The notes beneath the pieces are model-generated. The model did no database searches. It saw only the letters and a list, made by a program, of their open reading frames with translations, and was not told where the DNA came from. This document shows positions 18,155-27,246 of a stretch of 64,000 nt of DNA, one piece after another. The stretch is from Aurantibrevibacter litoralis (GTDB lineage: Bacteria > Bacteroidota > Bacteroidia > Flavobacteriales > Flavobacteriaceae): positions 62,001-126,000 of the forward strand of contig NZ_JAYEEQ010000005.1 of NCBI RefSeq assembly GCF_034651555.1. The letters run 5' to 3'. The position numbers and the translations under genes were made by a program. Each line of letters opens with the position of its first letter. Position 1 is the first letter of the stretch.

Positions 18155-20656
18155 CTAATTGCTATGGCGGCGTTTCATCCATTTTACCCCTTCATACCAG
18201 ACGACCGAAACAAATCCGGTTGCGATGCTTATCAGCAAGGTACTACCATATAAGGGTTCAAATTGAAAAAATTGCGATAGGGGTCTAACCACTACTAAAA
18301 GTACTGTAAGCGCCAAAGTTACCCCAATAATAATAGGTACTAAGGTATTTTTATAGCGCAGCGTGGTTATAATACTGTAGTAAAATGATCTGTTCACCAG
18401 AGTTAAAAACAGGTTTGCCGTAATTAATACGATAAATACCATAGTGCGTGTTACATTCTCATTCAAATCGTTATATACAGCGTATTGATAAACCCCTAGA
18501 GCGCCTAATGCAATAACCAAACCTTGTACAATACTGGTAACTAATTCTTTCCAATTAAAAAAAGTAGTTGCAAAAGGACGCGGTTTTTGCACCATCGTAT
18601 TTTTCTCCATAGGTTCGTTTTCATAAATAATAGAGCATGTAGGGCCCATTATCAGTTCTAATAAAATAATATGTGCCGGTGTAAAAATATTGGGGTATAG
18701 CCAACCTAAGGTCAAAGGCATCAAAACCGTAAGTATAATGGGTATATGTATTGAGATAATATATTGAATGGCCTTTTTTAGATTTGAATATATTTTCCGT
18801 CCCATGGCAATGGCATCGACCATTTTTGCCAAATCATCTTCTACCAAAATTAATGAGGCTGCTTGTTTTGCAATTTCGGTTCCTTTTTTGCCCATGGCAA
18901 TCCCTATATGAGCCGCTTTAAGTGCCGGCCCGTCATTAATGCCGTCTCCGGTCATGGCTACAATTTCATTATTGGCTTTAAGGGCATTAATGATTCTGAG
19001 CTTTGCCTCCGGAAACATGCGGGTAAATACGGACGTCTTGCACACCTTTTCTTGCAATTCAGCATCGCTTAATTGCATGAGTTCATCTCCAGATATAGAC
19101 GTGTCATAGCCTTTAAACCCTATTTGTTGCGCAATGGCAGAAGTCGTTGCCGCATTATCTCCCGTAATTAATTTTACCACAATTCCCGCAGCATCAAAGT
19201 CTTGCAACACCTTTTTAATATTCTGTTTAGGAGGGTCATAGAACGCTACCAAACCCTTAAACTGGAACTGCAAAGCTTGTTGTTCTTTCGGAAAATGAGC
19301 ACTAGAGTTATGACCTTCGGCAACACCTAATAAACGATACCCCTTTTTACCTAGCTGAGAAATGGCTTCTGTTATCTTATTTTTATCAGTATCAGATACC
19401 GGTGCAATGTTTAAAAATGCCTCTGGGGCGCCCTTGGCTGCAATAATCCTTTCACCTGTGCTACCCTGAAAAATATGTGTCATCATTGGTGGTTTTCCTC
19501 CCAAAGGATACTCATGGATCATTTTAAAATGTGGTCGCTCATCTTTATTTGCCAATTTAGAATACGCCTCGTGTAAGGCAATCTCCATAGGATCGAACGG
19601 GATGGGTTCACTGGCCCACATGGCAAGCGTAACTATTTCTTTTGCAGTAAACGACAAATTGGTTGATGGGTCTACTATTTTATTGGCAGCCAGATCATAG
19701 AGTTTCACCAAACTCATTTTGTTTTCCGTTATGGTTCCGGTTTTATCGCTACAAATTACCGTAGCACTCCCTAAGGTTTCTACTGTTTTCATTTGTTTTA
19801 CTACAATCCCCATTTTCATGAGTCGCCATGCCCCCAATGCCATAAAGGTGGTAAAAGCCACCGGAATTTCTTCCGGTAAAATACTCATGGCCAGCGTAAG
19901 TGCTTGCAGTAAACTATGTAAAACTGTTCCGGAATTGAGAAAATTAATCCCCCAAACCAGCAGAAAAACAACACCCCCAATAAAGGCCATTTTCTTTACA
20001 AAATTTGAAATTTGTATTTCTAAAGGTGTTTTTTCTTCCTTTATGTCCTCTAAACTTTGCCCTATTTTTCCTAAGGCAGTAGCGTTGCCAACAGCCTTAA
20101 TGGTTACAATAGCCAAACCACTGGTTACCGTAGTACCGCTAAAGACATTATTTTCTTTACTTTCAGCGTCTTTATATACCGCAAGTGATTCTCCGGTAAG
20201 CAAGGATTCGTTTACCGAAAAGTCGTTAGAGTGCACAATAACGCCATCTGCGGAAATAATGACACCTTCTTCTACGATAAGAGAATCGCCCACTACAAGT
20301 TCTTCGTTAGCGAGCTCACGGATGTCCCCGTTTCGGATTACCTTGCAGTAAGGTTGTGTAAAGATTTTTAATTTTTCTAAGGCATTTCTGCTGCGAGAGT
20401 CCTGATATAAGGAGATGGAAGCCACTAAAAGAATCGCCACCGATAAAAACAAGCCATCTCCTAAATTACCACTAATAAAATATATGGTAGCGGCAACAAA
20501 CAATAGGACCACCATAGGTTCCTTAGCACTGCTTTTTAGTGCGTTTAAAAAGCTATTTTCCTTTTTATAATCCAGCCGGTTTCTTCCGTGTGTTTCTCGC
20601 GATTGAATTACCTCTGCATCGGATAAGCCTTTTATATCGAAATTATGAATAGACAT
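18155..20656 (-). CDS. Cation-transporting P-type ATPase (P2-like)
   Basis: ATP-driven cation pump of the plasma membrane. I chose the ATG at 20656 (MSIHNFDIKGLSDAEV), giving 833 aa; the frame runs on to 20725 without P-type similarity. The actuator motif LTGES, the phosphorylation motif CSDKTGTITENKM (Asp near residue 302) and the hinge MTGDGINDGPALKAAHIG are intact. The TM4 motif reads PEEIP rather than the PEGLP of SERCA-type calcium pumps, so the ion (Ca, Mg or a monovalent cation) is uncertain. There is no N-terminal heavy-metal domain. It lies 104 bp downstream of ackA on the same strand and might be partly cotranscribed with pta-ackA. Confidence 0.92.
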   Translation of the reverse strand: MSIHNFDIKGLSDAEVIQSRETHGRNRLDYKKENSFLNALKSSAKEPMVVLLFVAATIYFISGNLGDGLFLSVAILLVASISLYQDSRSRNALEKLKIFTQPYCKVIRNGDIRELANEELVVGDSLIVEEGVIISADGVIVHSNDFSVNESLLTGESLAVYKDAESKENNVFSGTTVTSGLAIVTIKAVGNATALGKIGQSLEDIKEEKTPLEIQISNFVKKMAFIGGVVFLLVWGINFLNSGTVLHSLLQALTLAMSILPEEIPVAFTTFMALGAWRLMKMGIVVKQMKTVETLGSATVICSDKTGTITENKMSLVKLYDLAANKIVDPSTNLSFTAKEIVTLAMWASEPIPFDPMEIALHEAYSKLANKDERPHFKMIHEYPLGGKPPMMTHIFQGSTGERIIAAKGAPEAFLNIAPVSDTDKNKITEAISQLGKKGYRLLGVAEGHNSSAHFPKEQQALQFQFKGLVAFYDPPKQNIKKVLQDFDAAGIVVKLITGDNAATTSAIAQQIGFKGYDTSISGDELMQLSDAELQEKVCKTSVFTRMFPEAKLRIINALKANNEIVAMTGDGINDGPALKAAHIGIAMGKKGTEIAKQAASLILVEDDLAKMVDAIAMGRKIYSNLKKAIQYIISIHIPIILTVLMPLTLGWLYPNIFTPAHIILLELIMGPTCSIIYENEPMEKNTMVQKPRPFATTFFNWKELVTSIVQGLVIALGALGVYQYAVYNDLNENVTRTMVFIVLITANLFLTLVNRSFYYSIITTLRYKNTLVPIIIGVTLALTVLLVVVRPLSQFFQFEPLYGSTLLISIATGFVSVVWYEGVKWMKRRHSN

Positions 20657-20760
20657 GGTAATTGTTGTTCTTTTACGTACTACATGAGTGGCTTGATACA
20701 CATAAAAAAGGGGTTCAGGTTCCATTGCCTGACATAGCAGTACCCTCCCATAAAATAAAC

Positions 20761-21945
20761 TTATGACAAAAGCCCAAACGCCTGTTTGGCAATCTCCAGT
20801 TCTTCATTGGTGGGCACTACTAAAATCTTTACGCGCGCATCCGTTGCATTAATTTCGCGCAGTGTCTTATGTGGCTCCCTATTTTTACCTTCGTCCAAAA
20901 TAATTCCTAAATAGTCCATATCCCGACAAATCATAGCCCGCAATACGCTAGAGTTTTCACCAATGCCCGCCGTAAAAATAAGCGCATCTAGGCCGTTAAG
21001 TACCGCAACATATGCCCCAATATATTTTTTAACACGGTACGCATTCATTTCCAAAGCCAATCTACACACATCGTCTCCATTGGCCGCATGTGTTTGTATC
21101 TCTCTTAAATCGGCATATCCGGTAAGTCCCAGCATCCCGCTTTTTTTTATTAAAAGTGTATTCACCTCCTCCAAACTATAGCCCAATGTGTGTACCAGAT
21201 AAAAAATGATAGCGTGGTCTATATCGCCACTTCTAGAACCCATAATGAGCCCATTAGAAGGCGTAAATCCCAAACTATGATCTACACTTTGGCCATTGGC
21301 TACTGCTGTAATACTGCAGCCGTTTCCCAAATGTACGGTGATAATTTTTGAAGCTTTCTTTTGCAAATACGCACGTGCTTGTTCAGAAACATATTTATGA
21401 CTGGTACCGTGAAATCCGTACAGTTGAATGCCGTGATCCTTATAAAATTCATTAGGAATCGCATATTTCTTTGCTTTTTCTGGAATAGTTTGATGAAAGG
21501 CAGTATCAAAAACAGCCACCTGATGCGCTTTTGGAAAAACCTGTTCTGCTAAAATAATGCCTTCTAAATTATGGGGGTTGTGCAAGGGAGCCAACGCAGA
21601 AAGCTCGTGTATTTTTTGTTTCACCGCCACATCAATCAAGGTGCTATTAGAAAAAGTAGTGCCTCCATGTACAACTCTATGCCCTACCACATCAATTTCG
21701 GCCGCGTTTTTAATAATGCCGTGCATCGCATCTAACAAAAATCCGGCAATACGTTGTAGACCTACCTTATGGTCCGGAATGTGCTGTACTTCCTTAATAT
21801 CTGCTGTATCAGTTTTGTAATGCACAATAGCATCCTTTTCACCAATGCGCTCTATAATTCCCTTAGCTCTAAGGTTTTCTGATGGCATGGCAATGACCAT
21901 AAACTTTATGGAGGAACTTCCGGCGTTAATAATAAGTACGTTCAT
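20761..21945 (-). CDS. ackA: Acetate kinase
   Basis: Interconverts acetyl phosphate plus ADP with acetate plus ATP, 394 aa. Family signatures are MNVLIINAGSSSIKF at the N-terminus (note VLIINAGSSS where most have VLVINAGSSS), VAVFDTAFHQTIP, the TVHLGNGCSITAV loop, MGSRSGDIDHAI and FTAGIGENS. All catalytic elements look intact. It begins 15 bp after the pta stop, so pta-ackA is one operon. Confidence 0.97.
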   Translation of the reverse strand: MNVLIINAGSSSIKFMVIAMPSENLRAKGIIERIGEKDAIVHYKTDTADIKEVQHIPDHKVGLQRIAGFLLDAMHGIIKNAAEIDVVGHRVVHGGTTFSNSTLIDVAVKQKIHELSALAPLHNPHNLEGIILAEQVFPKAHQVAVFDTAFHQTIPEKAKKYAIPNEFYKDHGIQLYGFHGTSHKYVSEQARAYLQKKASKIITVHLGNGCSITAVANGQSVDHSLGFTPSNGLIMGSRSGDIDHAIIFYLVHTLGYSLEEVNTLLIKKSGMLGLTGYADLREIQTHAANGDDVCRLALEMNAYRVKKYIGAYVAVLNGLDALIFTAGIGENSSVLRAMICRDMDYLGIILDEGKNREPHKTLREINATDARVKILVVPTNEELEIAKQAFGLLS

Positions 21946-21960
21946 AGCGTATAACTCCTT

Positions 21961-24054
21961 TTAAAGGCCCTGCGCCTGTATGGCTGTAATTATTACCGTA
22001 TTAAAAATGTCATTTACTGTACAGCCCCGACTAAGGTCGTTTACCGGTTTATTTAATCCCTGTAACATGGGGCCAATAGCTAAAGCACCCGTTTCTCGCT
22101 GTACCGCCTTGTAGGTATTATTTCCTGTGTTTAAATCGGGGAAAATAAAAACACTGGCTTTTCCGGCTACAGAGGAGTGAGGCAGTTTGCTTTTGCCAAT
22201 TTTTTCATCTACAGCGGCATCATATTGAATGGGGCCTTCTATTTTTAAGTCGGGGCGTTTTTCTTTTACGATCTCTGTTGCACTTCGCACTTTATCTACA
22301 TCGGCACCTTGGCCGGACGCCCCCGAAGAATAGGAGAGCATGGCTATTCTGGGTTCTATATCAAAAGCCAAACTGGTTTCTGCTGAAGAGATTGCAATTT
22401 CGGCAAGTTGTGCTGCCGTTGGATTCGGGTTTATGGCACAATCCCCAAAAATGGTAACCCTATCTTCCAAGCACATAAAAAAGATAGAAGAGACAACAGA
22501 TACGTGGGGTTTTGTTTTTATAAATTGTAATGCCGGGCGAATGGTATGCTGGGTGGTATGTACTGCCCCGGAGACCATGCCGTCTGCATGCCCCTTGTAG
22601 ACCATCATGGTGCCAAAATAGGAAACATCTTCCATAAGGTCTTTGGCCATTGCCAAGTTTACCTGTTTATGTTTACGCAGTTCATACAACGTTTGCGCAT
22701 AGTCATCAAAATAAGGTGATTCCTTAGGATTTATAACGGTAATCCGAGCTAAATTCAGGGGGATATCTAAGCGGGAAAGGCTTTCCTCTATTTGCTTTAT
22801 ATCTCCAAGAAGCGTAATGTGTACCGCGTTCGATTCTATTAAATCATGAGCTGCAGCCAATATGCGCTCATCCGTGCCCTCTGGGAGTACAATGTGCTTT
22901 TTATTTAATTGTGCCCTTTTTAGAAGGTTGTACTGAAACATTCTAGGAGTAATCCCTTTGGATTGAAAGGTAATTAACCGTTCGGCAAGTTCTTCTAAAG
23001 GTACGTATTTTTCAAAATCATGTATAGAGGCAATGATCTTTTGTGTGTTCTCGGCATACATCATAGGCTTTATAGCGCCTATTTTGTTTGTTATCGTAAA
23101 GGTGCCCTCTTCTACGGAAATTATAGGAACAACATCCGAAAGGCCTTCAATCAGCTTTATAATGGACTCTTCCGGAAGCAGACCCCCTGTAAGTACAATA
23201 CCAGAAATAGTTGGGTAATTGGCAGAACTATTGGCCTGTAGTGCACCCAAAATAATATCTGCCCTATCGCCTGGGGTAATGACCAAGCTGTTTTCCTTTA
23301 AATGTAAGAGATAATTACGGAGCTGCATGGCACCCACACTAAATGCACCTGCCTGATTATTGATATAGGATGCACCAAAAAGGATTCTTCCGTTTAACTC
23401 TTGCACTATTTCTTTAATGGTGGGGTTGTCCAAGATCGGATTTAAGGGAATGGCCGTTGCAAGTACTGTTTTTGGTAATTGTGCCTGAAGTCCGTCTATA
23501 ACAACGGAAATGTTTTTTTCTTGTACTTTGTTTGCAATTACTGCAAGTACTTCTACTCCTTTATCCTTAAAAGAGTCAAATGCCATATGCATGGTGCCCA
23601 CAAACTCTTCAAGCGTTTTCCCAACTCCACTGCTAATAATGATGGCAGGGATGCCTAGGTTTTTGGCAATCAATACATTAATGTCCCATTCAATAATAGT
23701 ACCTTCTCCTGAAAAATTACTGCCTTCTACCAGCACAAAATCAAAACGATCCTCTACTCCTTTATATTTTGAGATAATGGTGCTGATAATCTCTTCGTCT
23801 CTATCTTGGTTTTTCTTGCTAATGACCTCGCTGCGTGTATAGGCATAAGCCTCTTCAAAGGTCAGCTTTAAATCAAAATGCCGTATCATGGTATTGATAT
23901 GGTTATCGATGCTACCCGGCTTAAAGTCGTCTATAATAGGCCTAAAATAACCCACTTTGGCTGTTTTCCCTAATAACATGTGCATGAGGCCCAGAGAAAC
24001 TATAGACTTTCCACTGCGAGGACTCGTAGTGGCAATATAAACGGCTTTACTCAT
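21961..24054 (-). CDS. pta: Phosphate acetyltransferase (long form)
   Basis: Converts acetyl-CoA and phosphate to acetyl phosphate; with ackA it produces ATP and acetate. 697 aa, the long E. coli-like type. An N-terminal BioD/CobQ-like P-loop domain (SKAVYIATTSPRSGKSIVSLG), a central DRTGG domain (near residues 215-320) and the C-terminal catalytic PTA domain from about residue 380 (HIVLPEGTDERILAAA, SYSSGASGQGADVDKV, PDLNTGNNTYKAVQR) are visible in order. Upstream there is a candidate -7 box and an FNR-like dyad. Confidence 0.97.
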   Translation of the reverse strand: MSKAVYIATTSPRSGKSIVSLGLMHMLLGKTAKVGYFRPIIDDFKPGSIDNHINTMIRHFDLKLTFEEAYAYTRSEVISKKNQDRDEEIISTIISKYKGVEDRFDFVLVEGSNFSGEGTIIEWDINVLIAKNLGIPAIIISSGVGKTLEEFVGTMHMAFDSFKDKGVEVLAVIANKVQEKNISVVIDGLQAQLPKTVLATAIPLNPILDNPTIKEIVQELNGRILFGASYINNQAGAFSVGAMQLRNYLLHLKENSLVITPGDRADIILGALQANSSANYPTISGIVLTGGLLPEESIIKLIEGLSDVVPIISVEEGTFTITNKIGAIKPMMYAENTQKIIASIHDFEKYVPLEELAERLITFQSKGITPRMFQYNLLKRAQLNKKHIVLPEGTDERILAAAHDLIESNAVHITLLGDIKQIEESLSRLDIPLNLARITVINPKESPYFDDYAQTLYELRKHKQVNLAMAKDLMEDVSYFGTMMVYKGHADGMVSGAVHTTQHTIRPALQFIKTKPHVSVVSSIFFMCLEDRVTIFGDCAINPNPTAAQLAEIAISSAETSLAFDIEPRIAMLSYSSGASGQGADVDKVRSATEIVKEKRPDLKIEGPIQYDAAVDEKIGKSKLPHSSVAGKASVFIFPDLNTGNNTYKAVQRETGALAIGPMLQGLNKPVNDLSRGCTVNDIFNTVIITAIQAQGL

Positions 24055-24136
24055 AATTATAAATAACTGTTCAAAAATACGGGATACGCTTGCGGGGCTT
24101 TATATACCATGTGCTATCCCGTTTGTTCCCAAACGA

Positions 24137-24144
24137 CAAAATTA
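24137..24144 (-). promoter_or_regulatory. -7 promoter box for pta-ackA
   Basis: The minus strand reads TAATTTTG (exact TANNTTTG), 83 bp before the pta ATG. No TTG at -33, which would fit an activator-dependent promoter. Confidence 0.4.
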
Positions 24145-24178
24145 ACCAAAAAGAGGGGAACTTCCGCAGGGAGCCTAC

Positions 24179-24192
24179 CTGATCCATATCAT
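24179..24192. promoter_or_regulatory. FNR-like dyad upstream of pta
   Basis: CTGAT-CCAT-ATCAT is 8 of 10 against the FNR half-sites TTGAT-N4-ATCAA and is a perfect TGAT/ATCA dyad. Its centre is about 52 bp upstream of the start point implied by the -7 box. Confidence 0.35.
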
Positions 24193-24587
24193 TTTAAAAA
24201 GCGCTATTTGGTACTATCTTGCTGACCTATTTAAAGCCGATGCTGTTACAAGCTCAAAAGGCGTTTTTAAAAAAATAGACGCTCTAAACCGATATAAACC
24301 AAGCCATAGTAGTGGCTTACGGTTTTCCGAAGCGATAAAAATAGGAAGGTCTGCAGGTATAAGGTGCATGGATCCCAAAAGATCATCTCAATTTAGCGTT
24401 AGGGCGTATTCCGGCCACTGTCGTATCCTTGTCCAACACCGGATTTAAGGTAAGTGTTAGTATCTTTGACATGATAATGTTAAATCAATTTGTTTTTAAT
24501 GCCTATTGAGGAGGTGTGTGAGGCATACCCAAAAATTTGGACTAGAACATACTATCCTTCCGTACATCATCTGAGCTGACTTTTAGC

Positions 24588-25043
24588 TTATGCATCCCGA
24601 AATTTGCCTGTAATCTCTTCAATTTTTATATGATATACCGTGGGAATGTGCTCTAAATCAGTACTTATAGAAAAATCTCGAATAAATTTTGGATGTGTAT
24701 TGTCCTTCTGTGCAATTACACTTTTGACCCCTTCCGAGAACTTGTGCAGGTAATACTTGGCATCACTTCCGTGCAGCTCTTCAAACACGCCATGTGCCAA
24801 CACAGAGCGCCACTGGTTACCGGAAGTAATTTCATCTACTGCTAGACTTACGTTATTATTTTTGCGCATAGACCGCAACTTATGACCGTCGGAAGCGTAA
24901 CTAATAATGCTTTTACTATCTGCATCATAAAAATAGGTGATGGGCAGGCAAAACGGACTGCCATTGGCTATAAAACTAACATGTCCGATATAATTATCGG
25001 CCAATAATTGCAACGCCTCCTTAGGCTCTAATTTTTTTATCAT
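24588..25043 (-). CDS. Pyridoxamine 5'-phosphate oxidase-like FMN split-barrel protein
   Basis: A 151-aa protein of the flavin reductase/split-barrel superfamily. The N-terminus (IKKLEPKEALQLLADNYIGHVSFIANGSPFCLPITYFYD) and SDGHKLRSMRKNNNVSLAVDEI are typical of the NimA/general-stress subgroup, which binds FMN, F420 or haem. Without a second conserved family marker the reaction cannot be named. The gene has its own -7 box and an FNR-like dyad just upstream. Position near pta-ackA and a P-type ATPase suggests a low-oxygen or stress role, which is inference. Confidence 0.82.
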   Translation of the reverse strand: MIKKLEPKEALQLLADNYIGHVSFIANGSPFCLPITYFYDADSKSIISYASDGHKLRSMRKNNNVSLAVDEITSGNQWRSVLAHGVFEELHGSDAKYYLHKFSEGVKSVIAQKDNTHPKFIRDFSISTDLEHIPTVYHIKIEEITGKFRDA

Positions 25044-25130
25044 GTCTCCTTTTTAGATTATATATTTTCCAAAGATCCTTTGTATGATTCGTACACATGC
25101 AACTCCTTTCGGTATAAACTACAAGATAAG

Positions 25131-25138
25131 CAAAATTA
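25131..25138 (-). promoter_or_regulatory. -7 promoter box for the split-barrel gene
   Basis: The minus strand reads TAATTTTG, identical to the pta box and an exact TANNTTTG. No TTG stands at 19-21 bp upstream; instead a dyad sits where an activator would bind. Confidence 0.45.
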
Positions 25139-25159
25139 AAATCTGTAACGCAATTTATA

Positions 25160-25175
25160 GATGACAATGGTCATC
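25160..25175. promoter_or_regulatory. Perfect dyad GATGAC-N4-GTCATC, FNR/CRP-like geometry
   Basis: Six-base perfect arms with a four-base spacer (AATG); the inner ATGAC-N4-GTCAT has the 5-4-5 layout of FNR-type sites. Its centre is close to -41 relative to the start point implied by the -7 box at 25131-25138, the class II activator position. Confidence 0.45.
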
Positions 25176-25372
25176 TTACGTCTTTATTGCTCTGAAATTG
25201 TGCTGAAATAAAATGGAGCAAGGATGGTCGCAAAGTACTATTTCGGTTTAAAAAAAGGTAATGATTCCGAGTACTTCGCAAAGCACACAAAACCAAGGCA
25301 ATAGCTATAAAGGTGTCCCTGCTTGTTCGGAAATCATTACCATTAAAATGGGATAAAACAGTAGTCTGGGGG

Positions 25373-25582
25373 CTAAACCAGCCGGCTTTTTAAATTGGTG
25401 TAAGGCGTAGTTTCGGGAGCCGATTTAAATAGCTGATATGAGAGGCTTATATACCGCGATTTTCGTTTTAATAGCTGTGTAGCCGCTACGGGGATGGTCA
25501 TCATTTCTTTTTTACCGTTCGTTTTAGATGTCATTGTAGTAGTACCAATTTGGTTTAGGGGTTTAGGCGCAATAGTTTTCAT
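25373..25582 (-). CDS. Small basic hypothetical protein
   Basis: A 69-aa frame from an ATG at 25582, rich in Lys, Thr and Pro, with no membrane segment or recognisable domain. It is on the same strand as the flanking genes and overlaps nothing. No strong promoter or ribosome site supports it. It may be a real small protein or a chance frame; I do not recognise it. Confidence 0.35.
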   Translation of the reverse strand: MKTIAPKPLNQIGTTTMTSKTNGKKEMMTIPVAATQLLKRKSRYISLSYQLFKSAPETTPYTNLKSRLV

Positions 25583-26091
25583 GATTCTTAGTTTAGCTGT
25601 TAGTACCTTTTGAATTATACTGTCTTAAAATACACTGATTAAAATAGCTCATACACCGCAACTCATTTCAATGAATTATTCCTGTGATGCGCACGGATAA
25701 AAGTGTATCCCAAATTAGGTACTAATAAAATGAAAGCCTATGCTACCCAAATAAAAATCAGCTACTTAAAATAGTGATTCCACAAATATGTAGCTCAATT
25801 AATATCAAAATACAACCTTATTTATAGAATCGAAACAAGCAGACAAAGGGTATCTTGTTCATTGTGAGGCTGCTACTTCTAGGATTTTTCGATTATCAAT
25901 ACAAACCACGGTACATACTACCGTTAGTTCAGGTATGCCTCTACGTACGCATAGAAGAAGCCCACAAAAGATGCTGTTCTCTTAAACCTGTGCGACTGGA
26001 ATTGGAAAGGCAAGCGATAAAGCAACGAACTCAGATTAAGAGCTTCTTAAAATTTAGTTCGCTGAAACTGAAATTTACAAATGGTTACGAT
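25583..26091. other. 509-bp intergenic stretch, no convincing gene
   Basis: A plus-strand frame at 25855-26097 starts only at TTG, runs into the pheS stop and has no family features, so I do not call it. No terminator, RNA gene or repeat was seen. Confidence 0.5.
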
Positions 26092-27111
26092 CTATAAGGC
26101 ACTTTTAAACTGTTCCAAAAAGCGAACATCGTTCTCGCTAAATAATCGTATATCTGAAATTTGATGTAGTAAAAGTGTAATCCGGTCTATACCCATGCCA
26201 AAAGCAAATCCGGAATACTCACTAGGGTCAATACCACAGTTCGCAAGCACATTGGGGTCTACCATCCCGCAGCCCATGATTTCTAACCAGCCCGTTCCCT
26301 TGGTCATTTTATAGTCGGTCTCCGTTTCCAGTCCCCAATACACATCTACTTCTGCACTAGGTTCGGTAAAAGGAAAATAAGAAGGACGTAAGCGTATTTT
26401 TGATTTTCCAAAAAGTTCGGTTGTAAAAAATTGTAATGTTTGTTTGAGGTCGGCAAAGGAAACATTCTTGTCGATATACAGCCCTTCTACCTGATGAAAA
26501 AAACAATGCGACCGTGCAGAAATGGCCTCGTTTCGATACACTCTACCCGGAGAAATAGTTCGTATGGGCGGTTTATTGTTTTCCATATACCGCACTTGTA
26601 CGGAAGACGTATGGGTACGCAGCAATATATCCGGATTGGTTTGTATAAAAAAAGTGTCCTGCATATCTCTTGCAGGGTGATATTCCGGCAAGTTTAATGC
26701 GGTAAAATTATGCCAATCGTCTTCAATTTCAGGGCCTTCAGATACATTGAATCCAATTCTTGAAAAAATATCGATAATTTGATTTTTAACAATAGAAATA
26801 GGGTGTCTGGCTCCCAATAGTACCGGAATGCCCGGACGCGTTAAATCCCCATAAACCCCGATTTCGGAAGTTCCTTTATTGAAGGATTCCTTTAGGGTAT
26901 TTACCTTTTCGGTTGCAACAGCTTTAAGTTCGTTAATTGCCTGCCCAAACTCTTTTTTCTTTTCGCTAGGAATATTTTTAAATTCGGCAAAAAAGTCATT
27001 TAAAAGACCCTTTTTGCCCAGATATTTAATTCTAAAAGCCTCTATTTCCTCGGATGAGTTGGCCGTAAATGTTTTAATATCGGCAATTTCCTTTCGTATT
27101 TGGTCGATCAT
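26092..27111 (-). CDS. pheS: Phenylalanine--tRNA ligase alpha subunit
   Basis: Class II synthetase catalytic subunit charging tRNA-Phe with PheT, 339 aa. N-terminal coiled coil (about residues 1-85) for tRNA binding. Motif 2 region is RTHTSSVQVRYM and RVYRNEAISARSHCFFHQVEG; motif 3 is FAFGMGIDRITLLLHQISDIR. FTEPSAEVDVYW is also typical. pheT is not in the window; in Bacteroidota the two subunits are often unlinked. A -7 box TAAATTTG precedes the gene. Confidence 0.97.
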   Translation of the reverse strand: MIDQIRKEIADIKTFTANSSEEIEAFRIKYLGKKGLLNDFFAEFKNIPSEKKKEFGQAINELKAVATEKVNTLKESFNKGTSEIGVYGDLTRPGIPVLLGARHPISIVKNQIIDIFSRIGFNVSEGPEIEDDWHNFTALNLPEYHPARDMQDTFFIQTNPDILLRTHTSSVQVRYMENNKPPIRTISPGRVYRNEAISARSHCFFHQVEGLYIDKNVSFADLKQTLQFFTTELFGKSKIRLRPSYFPFTEPSAEVDVYWGLETETDYKMTKGTGWLEIMGCGMVDPNVLANCGIDPSEYSGFAFGMGIDRITLLLHQISDIRLFSENDVRFLEQFKSAL

Positions 27112-27129
27112 GGTGCTTCAATGAATCTT

Positions 27130-27137
27130 CAAATTTA
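27130..27137 (-). promoter_or_regulatory. -7 promoter box for pheS
   Basis: The minus strand reads TAAATTTG (exact TANNTTTG), 19 bp before the pheS ATG. No clear -33 TTG at the normal spacing. Confidence 0.4.
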
Positions 27138-27246
27138 AGACAAAAGTTTAGTTCACCCTTTATTTGCCCTCAGGTAAATTTAAAATCGCACTTCATGAAA
27201 ACATCCGATGGTCTAAAAACAGCAGTTTATTTCTAGTTCCCGAGTG

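Larger units (their letters stand above)
24055..24587. other. 533-bp intergenic stretch between pta and the split-barrel gene
   Basis: It holds the candidate pta promoter and FNR-like dyad. From 24146 to 24448 one plus-strand frame stays open for 100 codons with a protein-like start (AIWYYLADLFKADAV) but has no usable start codon, so it may be a decayed gene or chance. I saw no RNA gene or repeat. Confidence 0.5.
25044..25372. other. 329-bp intergenic stretch upstream of the split-barrel gene
   Basis: Apart from the -7 box and dyad listed separately, I see no gene, terminator or RNA signature here. Confidence 0.5.

Noticed and set aside
19719..20351. 210-aa plus-strand frame inside the P-type ATPase
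   Set aside because: Antisense of the ATPase, whose catalytic motifs all read on the minus strand.
25855..26097. 80-aa plus-strand frame before pheS
   Set aside because: Starts at TTG, overlaps the pheS stop and has no family or ribosome-site support.
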